Origin: Flavobacterium sp. SCGC AAA160-P02
GTDB lineage: Bacteria > Bacteroidota > Bacteroidia > Flavobacteriales > Flavobacteriaceae
Direction of reading: 5' to 3'
Assembly: GCA_000383355.1 (NCBI GenBank)
Contig: KB911124.1
Coordinates: 1 to 64,000 of the forward strand
Length of the DNA: 64,000 nucleotides
Notes under the pieces: model-generated
Told to the model about the DNA's origin: nothing
The model's input: only the letters and a program-made list of their open reading frames with translations
The model's database searches: none
Position numbers and translations under genes: made by a program
In this document: positions 1 through 8,458 of the stretch, in pieces
Position numbering within the stretch: position 1 is the first letter of the stretch
How the letters are laid out: the number at the start of each line of letters is the position of its first letter

Positions 1-277
1 CGTTATTTTCAAACCATTCAAAAGTATCACCTGTCATAAACTGATGAAAAGGACCCAATAGTTCTTTTTCACCACGTGGGTAAAATTTCACCAACTCTTT
101 TGGCTCAAAACAAGCATGTGTAACATTGCAACGACCTCCTCCAGAAATTTTCACTTTTTGTAGTACTTCCTTTCCTTTTTCTAAAATTGTAATCTCAAGA
201 CTAGGATTCATTTCTTTGGCATTAATTGCCGTAAAAAAACCTGCTGCACCCCCTCCAATAATAATTACTTTTTTCAT
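1..277 (-). CDS. HI0933/YhiN-family FAD-binding flavoprotein (partial, N-terminus only)
   Basis: This is the N-terminal 92 codons of a flavoprotein whose remainder lies left of the window. It opens with a dinucleotide-binding fold, [14 protein letters not shown], followed by a [20 protein letters not shown] stretch; the K-SGGGRCN-T segment is the hallmark of the HI0933/YhiN family (aminoacetone oxidase-like FAD enzymes). Reading goes right to left. Its ATG at 277 overlaps the TGA stop of the GHMP kinase gene upstream (ATGA), so the two are probably translationally coupled. The physiological substrate of this family is not settled. Family assignment is confident, specific function is not. Confidence 0.85.
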   Translation of the reverse strand, partial: MKKVIIIGGGAAGFFTAINAKEMNPSLEITILEKGKEVLQKVKISGGGRCNVTHACFEPKELVKFYPRGEKELLGPFHQFMTGDTFEWFENN

Positions 278-1203
278 AATATCATATCTGAATAGGAAAG
301 AATTGTTTCATATCCTTTTTCTTTAAAATACTGTAAAGTGCTTTTATTTCCTGTTACTAAAACAAAATCTCCTCCCCAAGCACCTAAACTTTTAATAGCT
401 CCTAGATAGTCAGGAAATAATAGTTCTTTAACGGGTTTTAGTTTTATAATGGATGCAATAATTTGTTCGTGTTCTTCTATTAATCTTTCAAAGTCTAAAA
501 GTGATTTTACAGAACACATTTCTAAAGAAATTTCAGAAATTCGATGTATTTCATTTTTAAAATCATCATTATTTTCTTTGTATTTGGCAATGCCTTCTTT
601 ACTATTCTGTTTTTTATTTAAATAAACAAAATACAACTGATCACTAAATTGAGGGCTAAAGTCTACTGTTTTTATAAGCGGTTTTTTGTTTTTTAACTGA
701 TACAATATTGGCAAATTATGTTGTGCATTGGCAATATCATAACCGCTTCCAGAAAAAGAATTCTGTAACAGTTGATAGGCATCTATAGCTGCCCACTGAG
801 CAATGTTATTTACTAAGGTAGATGAAGTTCCCAATCCCCAATCTCTAGGAAATGTTAGGGTTGTTTTCACTATAAAACCCGTTTTTGATTGTAAAAAACC
901 TGGATTCAGTTTTCTAGCTTCTTGTAGAATATCCTGAAGCGTTTCAGCTATAAATTCTGCGTTTTCTTCGGTATCAGAATTAAAAGTGGCAGAGACAAGT
1001 CTTAGTTTAGGCAAGTCAAAAACAGCCTCAAACCAACAGTCTCCAGTATGGGTAAAACTTCCCCAAATTAATTGAGATTCTGTAATCTTACTCACCAACA
1101 GGTCTTGTCCAAATTTAGTTGGAACTGCTAGGGCTGTAGCACCATCTAATACAAGATATTCTCCTGTGAGTAGTAATTTTCCGTTAGAATAAAATTGACT
1201 CAA
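274..1203 (-). CDS. GYDIA-family GHMP kinase (mevalonate-pathway-type kinase)
   Basis: 309 aa. The N-terminal [19 protein letters not shown] segment and the GLGTSST loop near residue 120 are the GHMP kinase nucleotide-binding features; the SGSGYDIA motif further on gives the GYDIA family its name. GHMP kinases phosphorylate small alcohols such as mevalonate and phosphomevalonate. The gene follows HMG-CoA reductase by 1 nt, so a role in the mevalonate route to isoprenoids is the natural inference, although the exact substrate of this Bacteroidetes branch is unproven. The start must be TTG: the upstream stop is one base away and the next Met would remove the first beta strand. The end overlaps the downstream flavoprotein gene by 4 nt. 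Confidence 0.9.
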   Translation of the reverse strand: MSQFYSNGKLLLTGEYLVLDGATALAVPTKFGQDLLVSKITESQLIWGSFTHTGDCWFEAVFDLPKLRLVSATFNSDTEENAEFIAETLQDILQEARKLNPGFLQSKTGFIVKTTLTFPRDWGLGTSSTLVNNIAQWAAIDAYQLLQNSFSGSGYDIANAQHNLPILYQLKNKKPLIKTVDFSPQFSDQLYFVYLNKKQNSKEGIAKYKENNDDFKNEIHRISEISLEMCSVKSLLDFERLIEEHEQIIASIIKLKPVKELLFPDYLGAIKSLGAWGGDFVLVTGNKSTLQYFKEKGYETILSYSDMIL

Positions 1204-1204
1204 G

Positions 1205-2482
1205 TTAGTTATTGTTTCTAAGTTCGTTAAATTTAGCTACTACTGCACTGTGAGTAACTGTCTGCTGCTCAAAATACCTAGCTATTTCTTTTTTCTCTGC
1301 ATCATTAGCTCCTAACTGATGTAAGATATTCATTAAATGCATTTTCATATGCCCATGTTGTATCCCAAGGGTAGTTAAAGCACGTAAAGCACCAAAATTC
1401 TGAGCCAATCCGGCAGTTGCCACTATCATCATTAACTCTCTTGCAGAGGGTTGTTGTAACATCTCTAAAGATAATTTTGCCAAGGGATGTAAAGAAGTAA
1501 GGCCGCCCACTGTTCCAAGAGCTAGTGGAACTTCTATCCAAAAGCGAAAAACTCCGTTACTAATATCACAATGAGTTAGACTTGTATAATGTCCTGATCT
1601 TGATGCATAGGCATGAACTCCAGCTTCAACAGCTCTAAAATCATTCCCAGTGGCTAACACAACCGCATCAATGCCGTTCATAATTCCTTTATTGTGCGTA
1701 ACCGCTCTGTAAGGCTCTATACTTGCAATTTGAACTGCCTGATAAAATTTTTCTGCAAATTTTTGGGGGGCATCTCCATCCAATTCTTCAATAGTACAGC
1801 TTACTTCTGCCCTAACTAGGCATTCTGGCACGTAATTAGAAAGAATACTCATCACTATTTCTATCTCATTATTTCTAAATTCTTTGGCAATAGCCTCTAA
1901 ACAAGAGTTAATGAAATTAGCACCCATAGAGTCTACCGTTTCAAAAGTTATATGAAGTTGATAGTAATGAGCTAATTTTTCTGTTTTATCAATAAGTTCT
2001 ATATCTAAAATACCTCCACCGCGTTTTTCCATATTTTTTGTGATGGATGCAGTAGCTAATTTTAATAGTTCTTTTTTTGAATTGAAATATTGAGTCAATT
2101 CATTTTCATCTCCTTTGTAGATAAAATGAACTTGACCTATCTTAGTCGTAGAAATTACCTCAGCTTTAAACCCTCCTCTAGTACTCCAAAATTTAGCCAC
2201 CAAGGAAGCTGCTGCAACCACAGAACTTTCTTCTATCACCATAGGAATTACATACGCTTTATTATTAATGATAAAGTTAGGTGCTACCCCATAAGGCAGG
2301 TAAAAATTAGAAATGGTATTTTCTATAAAATCATCATGCAATTGTTGCAATGCATCATCAGAATTCCAATACTGTTTTATGATGGCTATAATTTCTGGTT
2401 GATTGGCAAAATAATGCGTTGCTAGCCAATTAATTTTTTCTTCTTTAGTTCGTTTAGAAAACCCGGAAATGATTTTAGACAT
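1205..2482 (-). CDS. mvaA: Hydroxymethylglutaryl-CoA reductase, class II (degradative-type sequence family)
   Basis: About 425 aa. It interconverts HMG-CoA and mevalonate with NAD(P)H. Class II hallmarks visible: ENTISNFYLPYGVA near the N-terminus, the catalytic Glu segment VIEESSVVAAAS, HNKGIMNGIDAVVLATGND with the active-site Lys and Asp, PLALGTVGG, and a C-terminal GIQHGHMKMH with the catalytic His. I place the start at ATG 2482 (MSKIISGFSK), the usual N-terminus of the family; an in-frame ATG at 2491 is also possible. A -7 box (TATCTTTG on the minus strand, 2506-2513) lies 23 nt upstream of 2482. First gene of a three-gene operon with the GYDIA kinase and a flavoprotein. Despite the family name, the kinase neighbour argues for biosynthetic use. 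Confidence 0.93.
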   Translation of the reverse strand: MSKIISGFSKRTKEEKINWLATHYFANQPEIIAIIKQYWNSDDALQQLHDDFIENTISNFYLPYGVAPNFIINNKAYVIPMVIEESSVVAAASLVAKFWSTRGGFKAEVISTTKIGQVHFIYKGDENELTQYFNSKKELLKLATASITKNMEKRGGGILDIELIDKTEKLAHYYQLHITFETVDSMGANFINSCLEAIAKEFRNNEIEIVMSILSNYVPECLVRAEVSCTIEELDGDAPQKFAEKFYQAVQIASIEPYRAVTHNKGIMNGIDAVVLATGNDFRAVEAGVHAYASRSGHYTSLTHCDISNGVFRFWIEVPLALGTVGGLTSLHPLAKLSLEMLQQPSARELMMIVATAGLAQNFGALRALTTLGIQHGHMKMHLMNILHQLGANDAEKKEIARYFEQQTVTHSAVVAKFNELRNNN

Positions 2483-2505
2483 CGATGTCATTTTATAGTG
2501 TAGCG

Positions 2506-2513
2506 CAAAGATA
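2506..2513 (-). promoter_or_regulatory. Bacteroidetes -7 promoter box for HMG-CoA reductase operon
   Basis: The minus strand reads TATCTTTG, an exact match to the TAnnTTTG consensus, 23 nt before ATG 2482. No convincing TTG -33 element is seen at 19-21 nt spacing, so this is a half-supported promoter. Confidence 0.5.
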
Positions 2514-2625
2514 ATTGAATCAATGAAAACAGTGAGATGAATTCAATATTTATAATGTTTTTAAGGTGTTTTTTGCTGATTTTTCCGTAAACTTGGCAAT
2601 CAATTCCTAAATATGAAATTATAGA

Positions 2626-4818
2626 ATGAAGAAATTATTCATTTTAGCAGTCATTACACTTCTCATTAGTTGTGAGCAAAACAACCCCTCTAAAAATTCA
2701 AATGAAACTCTTGGAACAAAAAAAATAACACTAGAAGATATTTGGGGAGCTACTTTTTCTACCAATAGAATGAATGCATTAAATTCTATGAATGGAGATT
2801 ATTATTCTCTTTTAAACAATGATGAAAACGGATATTCTACAGTAGATAAATATAGCTATACAAGTCTAGAAAAAGTAGCTACAATTGTTGATGGAAAAAC
2901 ACTTCAAAACCTACAAAATTTTGAATCCTACAGTTTTAACAATGATGAGACACAATTAATTTTAGGGAAAGACATTCAAAAAGTTTACAGACGTTCTACT
3001 AAGGGAACTTACTATGCCTTTTCTGTAGGTTCTAAGAAGGTTCGTTTCATTGGAGAAAACATTCAAGAACCTACCTTTTCTCCCGATAGTAAAAAAGTGG
3101 CCTATGCAAAAAACAATAATTTGTTTATGCTAGATCTCACAACAAATTTAACAACACAAGTTACCAAAGACGGAAAATACAATCATATTATAAACGGAAC
3201 AACAGATTGGGTTTATGAAGAAGAGTTTGGTTTTGTAAGAGCTTTTGAATGGAGCAATGACAGTAAGTTTATTGCTTTTTTACGTTTTAATGAATCTAAG
3301 GTAAGAGAATTTTCTATGGGTGTTACTGGTGATGGATTATATCCTAGCCAACATGTTTTTAAATATCCAAAAGCTGGAGAAGACAATGCAAAAGTTTCAC
3401 TTCACATGTATTCTTTAACTACAAAAAATACCAAGAAAATTAATCTAGGAGTTTATGAATATATTCCAAGAATTAAGTGGTCTACTAAAGGAGGTGTTTT
3501 AATTGCAACCACCTTAAATCGTCATCAGAACGATTTAAAATTACACAAAGTAAATGCTGTAAGATCTAGCGCTATGCTGCTATTTAATGAGAAAGATGCT
3601 GCCTATGTAAGTGTAAAAGATGATCTAACTTTTTTAGATGACAATAGTTTTATTTGGACCAGCGAAAAAGACGGTTTCAATCATATTTATCATTATAGTT
3701 TTAATGGAAAACTAATCAATCAAATAACAAAAGGAAATTGGGAAGTAACCAAGTACTATGGTTTCAATAAAGAAAAGAAAACAATTTACTATCAATCTGT
3801 AGAAAACGGATCTATTAATAGAGGTGTTTATAGTATTGGGTTAGATGGTACTAATAAAAAATTATTAAGCAATAATATTGGAACAAATACTGCCGCTTTT
3901 AGTAGAAATCTGAATTACTTTATTAATACACATTCAAGCTCAGAAACACCACCTACATTCTCACTTTATTCTGCTGAGGGTGAAATGATAAAAGTAATTA
4001 AAGACAATGCTCCTTTACAAGAAAAACTGACAGATTACAAAATGAGTCAGAAAGAATTTTCCACCATCAAAATTAACGGAAATGACCTGAACATGTGGAT
4101 GATAAAACCTGCAGATTTTGATGCACAGAAAGAATATCCTTTATTAATGTTTCAATATTCTGGCCCTGGTTCTCAGCAGGTGGCCAACAGATGGAATGGT
4201 ACCAATGATTATTGGCATCAATTATTGGCACAAGAAGGAATGATTATTATTTGTGTAGATGGGCGAGGAACTGGCTTAAAAGGAAGAGATTTCAAAAAAG
4301 TTACTCAAAAAGAATTAGGTAAATTTGAAGTTGAAGATCAAATAGCTGCTGCTAAAAAGTTAGCAGAACGCAGCTATATAGATAAAAATAATATTGGTAT
4401 ATGGGGATGGAGTTACGGTGGCTTTATGAGTACCAATTGCCTCTTAAAAGGAAACGACATCTTTTCTACTGCCATTGCTGTTGCACCAGTAACTTCTTGG
4501 CGATTCTATGATACCGTATATACAGAACGCTATATGCAAACACCCCAAGAAAATGCAAGTGGTTACGATGATAATTCACCCATTAACTATGCAGACAAAC
4601 TAGAAGGAAACTATTTATTAGTTCATGGTACTGGAGATGACAATGTACATGCTCAAAACTCTATGCGCATGATCAATGCTTTGGTAGCCGCTAATAAGCC
4701 TTTTGACATAGCCATGTATCCAGACAGAGCTCACGGAATTAGAAAAGGAAAAAATACGCGCTTACATTTATATAAAAAAATGACGGCCTTTATTCAGACA
4801 AACTTAAATACTAACTAA
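2626..4818 (+). CDS. S9 family dipeptidyl peptidase IV, lipoprotein
   Basis: 730 aa. A prolyl-oligopeptidase-clan exopeptidase that removes N-terminal Xaa-Pro or Xaa-Ala dipeptides. The N-terminus is a lipoprotein signal (LLISC lipobox), so it should sit in the cell envelope. A DPP IV beta-propeller domain fills the first ~480 residues and carries the double-Glu motif DWVYEEEFGF that recognises the substrate amino terminus. The alpha/beta hydrolase domain has GWSYGG (catalytic Ser about residue 596), Asp in GTGDDNVH (about 671) and His in DRAHG (about 703), so the triad is intact. Two POT peptide transporters follow 25 and 66 nt apart; together they form a logical unit that makes and imports dipeptides. 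Confidence 0.94.
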   Translation: MKKLFILAVITLLISCEQNNPSKNSNETLGTKKITLEDIWGATFSTNRMNALNSMNGDYYSLLNNDENGYSTVDKYSYTSLEKVATIVDGKTLQNLQNFESYSFNNDETQLILGKDIQKVYRRSTKGTYYAFSVGSKKVRFIGENIQEPTFSPDSKKVAYAKNNNLFMLDLTTNLTTQVTKDGKYNHIINGTTDWVYEEEFGFVRAFEWSNDSKFIAFLRFNESKVREFSMGVTGDGLYPSQHVFKYPKAGEDNAKVSLHMYSLTTKNTKKINLGVYEYIPRIKWSTKGGVLIATTLNRHQNDLKLHKVNAVRSSAMLLFNEKDAAYVSVKDDLTFLDDNSFIWTSEKDGFNHIYHYSFNGKLINQITKGNWEVTKYYGFNKEKKTIYYQSVENGSINRGVYSIGLDGTNKKLLSNNIGTNTAAFSRNLNYFINTHSSSETPPTFSLYSAEGEMIKVIKDNAPLQEKLTDYKMSQKEFSTIKINGNDLNMWMIKPADFDAQKEYPLLMFQYSGPGSQQVANRWNGTNDYWHQLLAQEGMIIICVDGRGTGLKGRDFKKVTQKELGKFEVEDQIAAAKKLAERSYIDKNNIGIWGWSYGGFMSTNCLLKGNDIFSTAIAVAPVTSWRFYDTVYTERYMQTPQENASGYDDNSPINYADKLEGNYLLVHGTGDDNVHAQNSMRMINALVAANKPFDIAMYPDRAHGIRKGKNTRLHLYKKMTAFIQTNLNTN

Positions 4819-4843
4819 CTTAGAACATTAAAATAACAACCTT

Positions 4844-6196
4844 ATGAATACAATAACAAAACAACCCCATGAAAAAGAAATCTTTGGACATCCTATTGGG
4901 TTGTATGTATTATTTTTTACAGAAATGTGGGAGCGTTTTTCCTATTATGGAATGAGAGCTATTCTAGTACTATATTTAGTGGCAGAAACTACAGAAGGTA
5001 ATGCTGGATTAGGATGGACAAACGGAGAGGCTCTATCATTATATGGATGGTATACTATGTTAGTTTATGTAGCTTCAATTCCTGGAGGATTGATTGCAGA
5101 TAAGCTTTTAGGTCAAAAAAAATCTGTACTCTATGGAGGCATACTGTTAGTTGCTGGTCACAGTGTTCTTGCCATTGAGGAACTTTGGGCTTTTTATTTA
5201 GGACTCGGTTTAATTATTTTAGGAGTTGGATTATTAAAACCAAATATTTCGACCATGGTTGGTGGTTTGTACCAACAAGGGGATATTCGAAGAGACAAAG
5301 GTTTTACAATCTTTTATATTGGTATTAACCTAGGTGCTTTTTTATCAAGTTTAATAGTAGGATATGTTGGAGAAGTTCACGGCTGGCATTATGGCTTTGG
5401 TTTGGCGGGAATTGGAATGACTTTAGGTCTAGTCCAATATTTAGTAGGTCAAAAATATCTTCAAAATGTTGGTAATTTCCTTGGAGACTCTATGGATCTG
5501 GAAGAGAAAGAAGCAATGAAAAAACCTCTAACTAAAATTGAAAAAGATAGAGTTATTGTTCTATTTATCTCATTCTTACTAGTAATAGTATTTTGGGGAG
5601 CTTTTGAACAAGCAGGTGGACTAATGAACATTTATGCAAAAGAAAACACTAACAGGATGCTTATGGGGTGGGAAGTACCAGCTTCCTGGTTTCAATCATT
5701 AAATGCAATGTTTATTATCTTTTTAGGTACTAGTATCGCATTATATTGGGCCAATAGAAAGTTAAAAGGTAAACTCTCAACATCTTTGTTTAAAATGATT
5801 ATGGGACTAATAATAATGGGAACAGGTTTTTTCTTTATGTCTGCAGCTGCCTCTGAATTTAATAATACTGGAGCATCAGCAATGTATTGGTTGGTATTAG
5901 CTTATCTTTTTCATACAATTGGTGAATTATGTATTTCTCCGGTTGCATTATCATACATAACTAAATTAGCTCCCGTAAAATACGCCTCTATTATGATGGG
6001 TATTTATTTTGCAATGACAGGTTTTGGAAATAAACTTGCAGGTTTACTTGGTGAATCTGCAGAAGGACTTGGAGAATTAACTGTTTTTACAGGCATTGCA
6101 ATTTTTTGTGTGATATTTGGTTTATTAGTTATGGTTTTTAGAAAAAAACTAGAAATACTAACTCATGGTGCTGAAGACAACGAAAAAGAAATCTAG
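4844..6196 (+). CDS. POT/PTR2-family proton-coupled di/tripeptide transporter
   Basis: 450 aa, major facilitator fold. The signature EMWERFSYYGMRAILVLYL near residue 27 is the ExxERFxYYG motif that couples proton and peptide binding in the POT family. A long run of hydrophobic helices follows, with a second conserved segment FYIGINLGAFLSSLIVGYVGE about residue 155 and the FWGAFEQAGG motif about residue 253. It imports di- and tripeptides across the inner membrane. It begins 25 nt after the DPP IV stop, so it is probably co-transcribed with the enzyme that makes its substrate. Confidence 0.94.
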   Translation: MNTITKQPHEKEIFGHPIGLYVLFFTEMWERFSYYGMRAILVLYLVAETTEGNAGLGWTNGEALSLYGWYTMLVYVASIPGGLIADKLLGQKKSVLYGGILLVAGHSVLAIEELWAFYLGLGLIILGVGLLKPNISTMVGGLYQQGDIRRDKGFTIFYIGINLGAFLSSLIVGYVGEVHGWHYGFGLAGIGMTLGLVQYLVGQKYLQNVGNFLGDSMDLEEKEAMKKPLTKIEKDRVIVLFISFLLVIVFWGAFEQAGGLMNIYAKENTNRMLMGWEVPASWFQSLNAMFIIFLGTSIALYWANRKLKGKLSTSLFKMIMGLIIMGTGFFFMSAAASEFNNTGASAMYWLVLAYLFHTIGELCISPVALSYITKLAPVKYASIMMGIYFAMTGFGNKLAGLLGESAEGLGELTVFTGIAIFCVIFGLLVMVFRKKLEILTHGAEDNEKEI

Positions 6197-6262
6197 TCAG
6201 AAAACTTAAGACAATAAAATATCAGGAATAAACTTATTAAGTGTTTTAATTAAAATTTTATC

Positions 6263-7834
6263 ATGAATACTACTAAATACAGATTTGAAGGTTCAGAAAT
6301 GAATAGTAAATTATTGATGGGTCATCCCTCTGGGCTTTTTGTGCTGTTTTTTACTGAAATGTGGGAGCGTTTTTCCTATTATGGAATGCGAGCTATTTTA
6401 GTACTTTTCCTAACATCAGCTTTAATAGATGGTGGCTGGGCATGGTCTAGAGAGGATGCATTAGGACTTTATGGTACTTATACAATGTTAGTCTACTTTT
6501 CTCCAATATTAGGAGGGTGGCTTGCAGATAAATATTTTGGCTACAGGAACTCAGTTGTTTGGGGTGCTTTAATAATGGCCCTTGGGCACGCTGCTATGGC
6601 TTTTGACACACCATGGAGTTTGTATATAGGAATTGGATTATTAGTTGCCGGAAATGGTTTATTCAAACCAAATATGACTTCTATAATTAATGGAATGTAC
6701 GTAAACGCTCAAGAGAAAAAAGATGGAGCTTTTACAATCTATTATATGGGAGTAAATGCTGGTGCATTTTTAGGAATATTATTGTGTGGATATATTGGTG
6801 AAACCCAAGGATGGCATTATGGTTTTGGTCTTGCTGGAATATTTATGTTTTTTGGAACGTTACAGTTTTGGTTAGCACAAGGTATTTTTGGGAAAGTTGG
6901 GTTATCTGTTTCTAAAACTGCCCAATATGAAGATACCAGCAATAAAACATCAATAAACAACGAACAGAAAGTAGTAAGTGATAAAATTCAAAGAGATCGC
7001 TATATAGTTGTTGGTATATTAGCCTTTTTCACCATATTCTTTTGGGCAGCATTTGAACAAGCAGGAGGTTCAATGACTATTTTTGCGAAAGATTACACTA
7101 ACAGAGTTTTAGAGGGTAATTCCGCAAATATTTTTAGAATCTCAAATACGCTACTCACCGTTGTACCTCTTATAATTATTACATATGTATTATTTAAATT
7201 ATTTCAAATAACATTTAAAAAATACGCCCTGTCTAATATCTTTCTAGGAACTAGTTTTGTTATTATTTGGGCAATTGTTATTTGGATGTTAAAAAATCAA
7301 TTTACAGAAGTTAAAACAGAGGTCCCTGCATCATGGTTTTCTATTTTGAATTCTTTTTACATCATTACTTTTGCTCCATTATTTTCTAAACTATGGGAAA
7401 GTAAATACAACCCTTCGGCAGCAATAAAATTTGGTCTTGGTCTTATTCTTCTAGGATTAGGTTTTGGTGTTTTAGCATACGGTTCTGCAAGTATTCCTCA
7501 AGGAGCACAAACAGCTTCAGTTAGTATGATTTTCTTAATTGTAGCCTACTTATTTCACACTTTGGGTGAACTTACTTTATCTCCTGTAGGCTTATCATAT
7601 GTAAGTAAATTAGTGCCAGCTGCAAAAATTGGTTTAATGTATGGACTCTGGTATATTGCTATTGGTATGGGAAATAAAGCTGCTGGATCTATGGGTGGAA
7701 TGATTGATCAAATCACCACTGAATACAATATGAGTACTTTCTTCTTAATTTTTACAATTATTCCTATCATAGCAGGATTGATACTTATGGTGTTATCTCC
7801 TGTCATAAAAAAACTAATGCACGGAGTGCGATAA
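6263..7834 (+). CDS. POT/PTR2-family di/tripeptide transporter, second copy
   Basis: 523 aa paralogue of the preceding transporter, sharing GHPSGLFVLFFTEMWERFSYYG, the YYMGVNAGAF segment and FWAAFEQAGG. It is longer because of an enlarged loop and extra hydrophobic segments in the middle (about residues 220-390). Flavobacteria often carry such long POT proteins. ATG 6263 is used here; an in-frame ATG at 6299 (MNSKLLMGHP) would give a more compact N-terminus like that of the first copy. It is the last gene of the unit: a strong palindromic terminator starts 21 nt after the stop. The two copies probably differ in peptide preference, which the sequence does not reveal. Confidence 0.93.
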   Translation: MNTTKYRFEGSEMNSKLLMGHPSGLFVLFFTEMWERFSYYGMRAILVLFLTSALIDGGWAWSREDALGLYGTYTMLVYFSPILGGWLADKYFGYRNSVVWGALIMALGHAAMAFDTPWSLYIGIGLLVAGNGLFKPNMTSIINGMYVNAQEKKDGAFTIYYMGVNAGAFLGILLCGYIGETQGWHYGFGLAGIFMFFGTLQFWLAQGIFGKVGLSVSKTAQYEDTSNKTSINNEQKVVSDKIQRDRYIVVGILAFFTIFFWAAFEQAGGSMTIFAKDYTNRVLEGNSANIFRISNTLLTVVPLIIITYVLFKLFQITFKKYALSNIFLGTSFVIIWAIVIWMLKNQFTEVKTEVPASWFSILNSFYIITFAPLFSKLWESKYNPSAAIKFGLGLILLGLGFGVLAYGSASIPQGAQTASVSMIFLIVAYLFHTLGELTLSPVGLSYVSKLVPAAKIGLMYGLWYIAIGMGNKAAGSMGGMIDQITTEYNMSTFFLIFTIIPIIAGLILMVLSPVIKKLMHGVR

Positions 7835-7854
7835 TTAGAATTAAAAAAAAACAT

Positions 7855-7890
7855 AAAGAAAGCATCAATATTGATGCTTTCTTTTTTTTT
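7855..7890 (+). terminator. Intrinsic terminator after the POT transporter genes
   Basis: Perfect 15-bp inverted repeat with no formal loop (AAAGAAAGCATCAAT, 7855-7869, against 7870-7884), running into a T-tract to 7890. Its right arm also contains the TTG of a promoter for the next gene. Confidence 0.85.
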
Positions 7891-7899
7891 GTAAATTTG
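7871..7899 (+). promoter_or_regulatory. TTG/N18/TAAATTTG promoter for the thioredoxin-like gene
   Basis: TTG at 7871-7873 and TAAATTTG at 7892-7899, 18 nt apart, fit the Bacteroidetes -33/-7 consensus. ATG follows 25 nt later at 7925. The -33 element lies inside the terminator stem of the upstream operon. Confidence 0.6.
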
Positions 7900-7924
7900 C
7901 CGTAACAATTACGCCCAAACAAAT

Positions 7925-8443
7925 ATGAAGAAAATAGTTGTATTACTTTTTTTATTTTTGATAACATGTCAAGTACATGCGCAAAAAGTAAACTGGATTT
8001 CTTTTGAACAAGCCGTTAAGCTCACCAAACAAAACCCAAAGCCTATGCTTATAGATGTCTACACAGATTGGTGTGGTTATTGTAAAAAGATGGATAGAAC
8101 AACTTATAAAGATGCTACAATTACCTCCTACATAAATGAGCATTTTTATGCAGTAAAATTAGATGGAGAACAAAAAGAAGATCTTGTTTATAATGACTAT
8201 ACCTTTAAGTTTAAACCTTCTGGAAGAAATGGATATCATGAGTTTGCAGCTAGTTTATTGAATGGTAAACTAAGTTATCCAACAACCGTTTTTATGGATG
8301 AAGAATTAGGCTTATTAGATAGAGTTCCTGGATACCTTACTCCAGAAATTATGGAGCAAGTGATCACTTATTTTGCTAGTAAAAAGTATAAAACAGCAAC
8401 ATGGCAAGAGCATGTTAAAGGTTTTAAAAGCAATTTAAAATAG
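7925..8443 (+). CDS. Secreted thioredoxin-fold protein (DUF255/Thioredoxin_7-like)
   Basis: 172 aa with a cleavable signal peptide (ending near CQVHAQ). The redox motif WCGYC sits about residue 42 after DVYTDWC, followed by the usual KKMDRTTYKD helix; the later YPTTVFMDE segment gives the cis-Pro loop of a thioredoxin fold. The length suits a small periplasmic thioredoxin-like oxidoreductase that reduces or isomerises disulfides. Its partner is not evident. Its own promoter (TTG 7871, TAAATTTG 7892) overlaps the preceding terminator. It converges on comEC with 15 nt between stops. Signal and CxxC are clear; the physiological role is inferred. Confidence 0.88.
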   Translation: MKKIVVLLFLFLITCQVHAQKVNWISFEQAVKLTKQNPKPMLIDVYTDWCGYCKKMDRTTYKDATITSYINEHFYAVKLDGEQKEDLVYNDYTFKFKPSGRNGYHEFAASLLNGKLSYPTTVFMDEELGLLDRVPGYLTPEIMEQVITYFASKKYKTATWQEHVKGFKSNLK

Positions 8444-8458
8444 CAGTAAGCACCTTTC

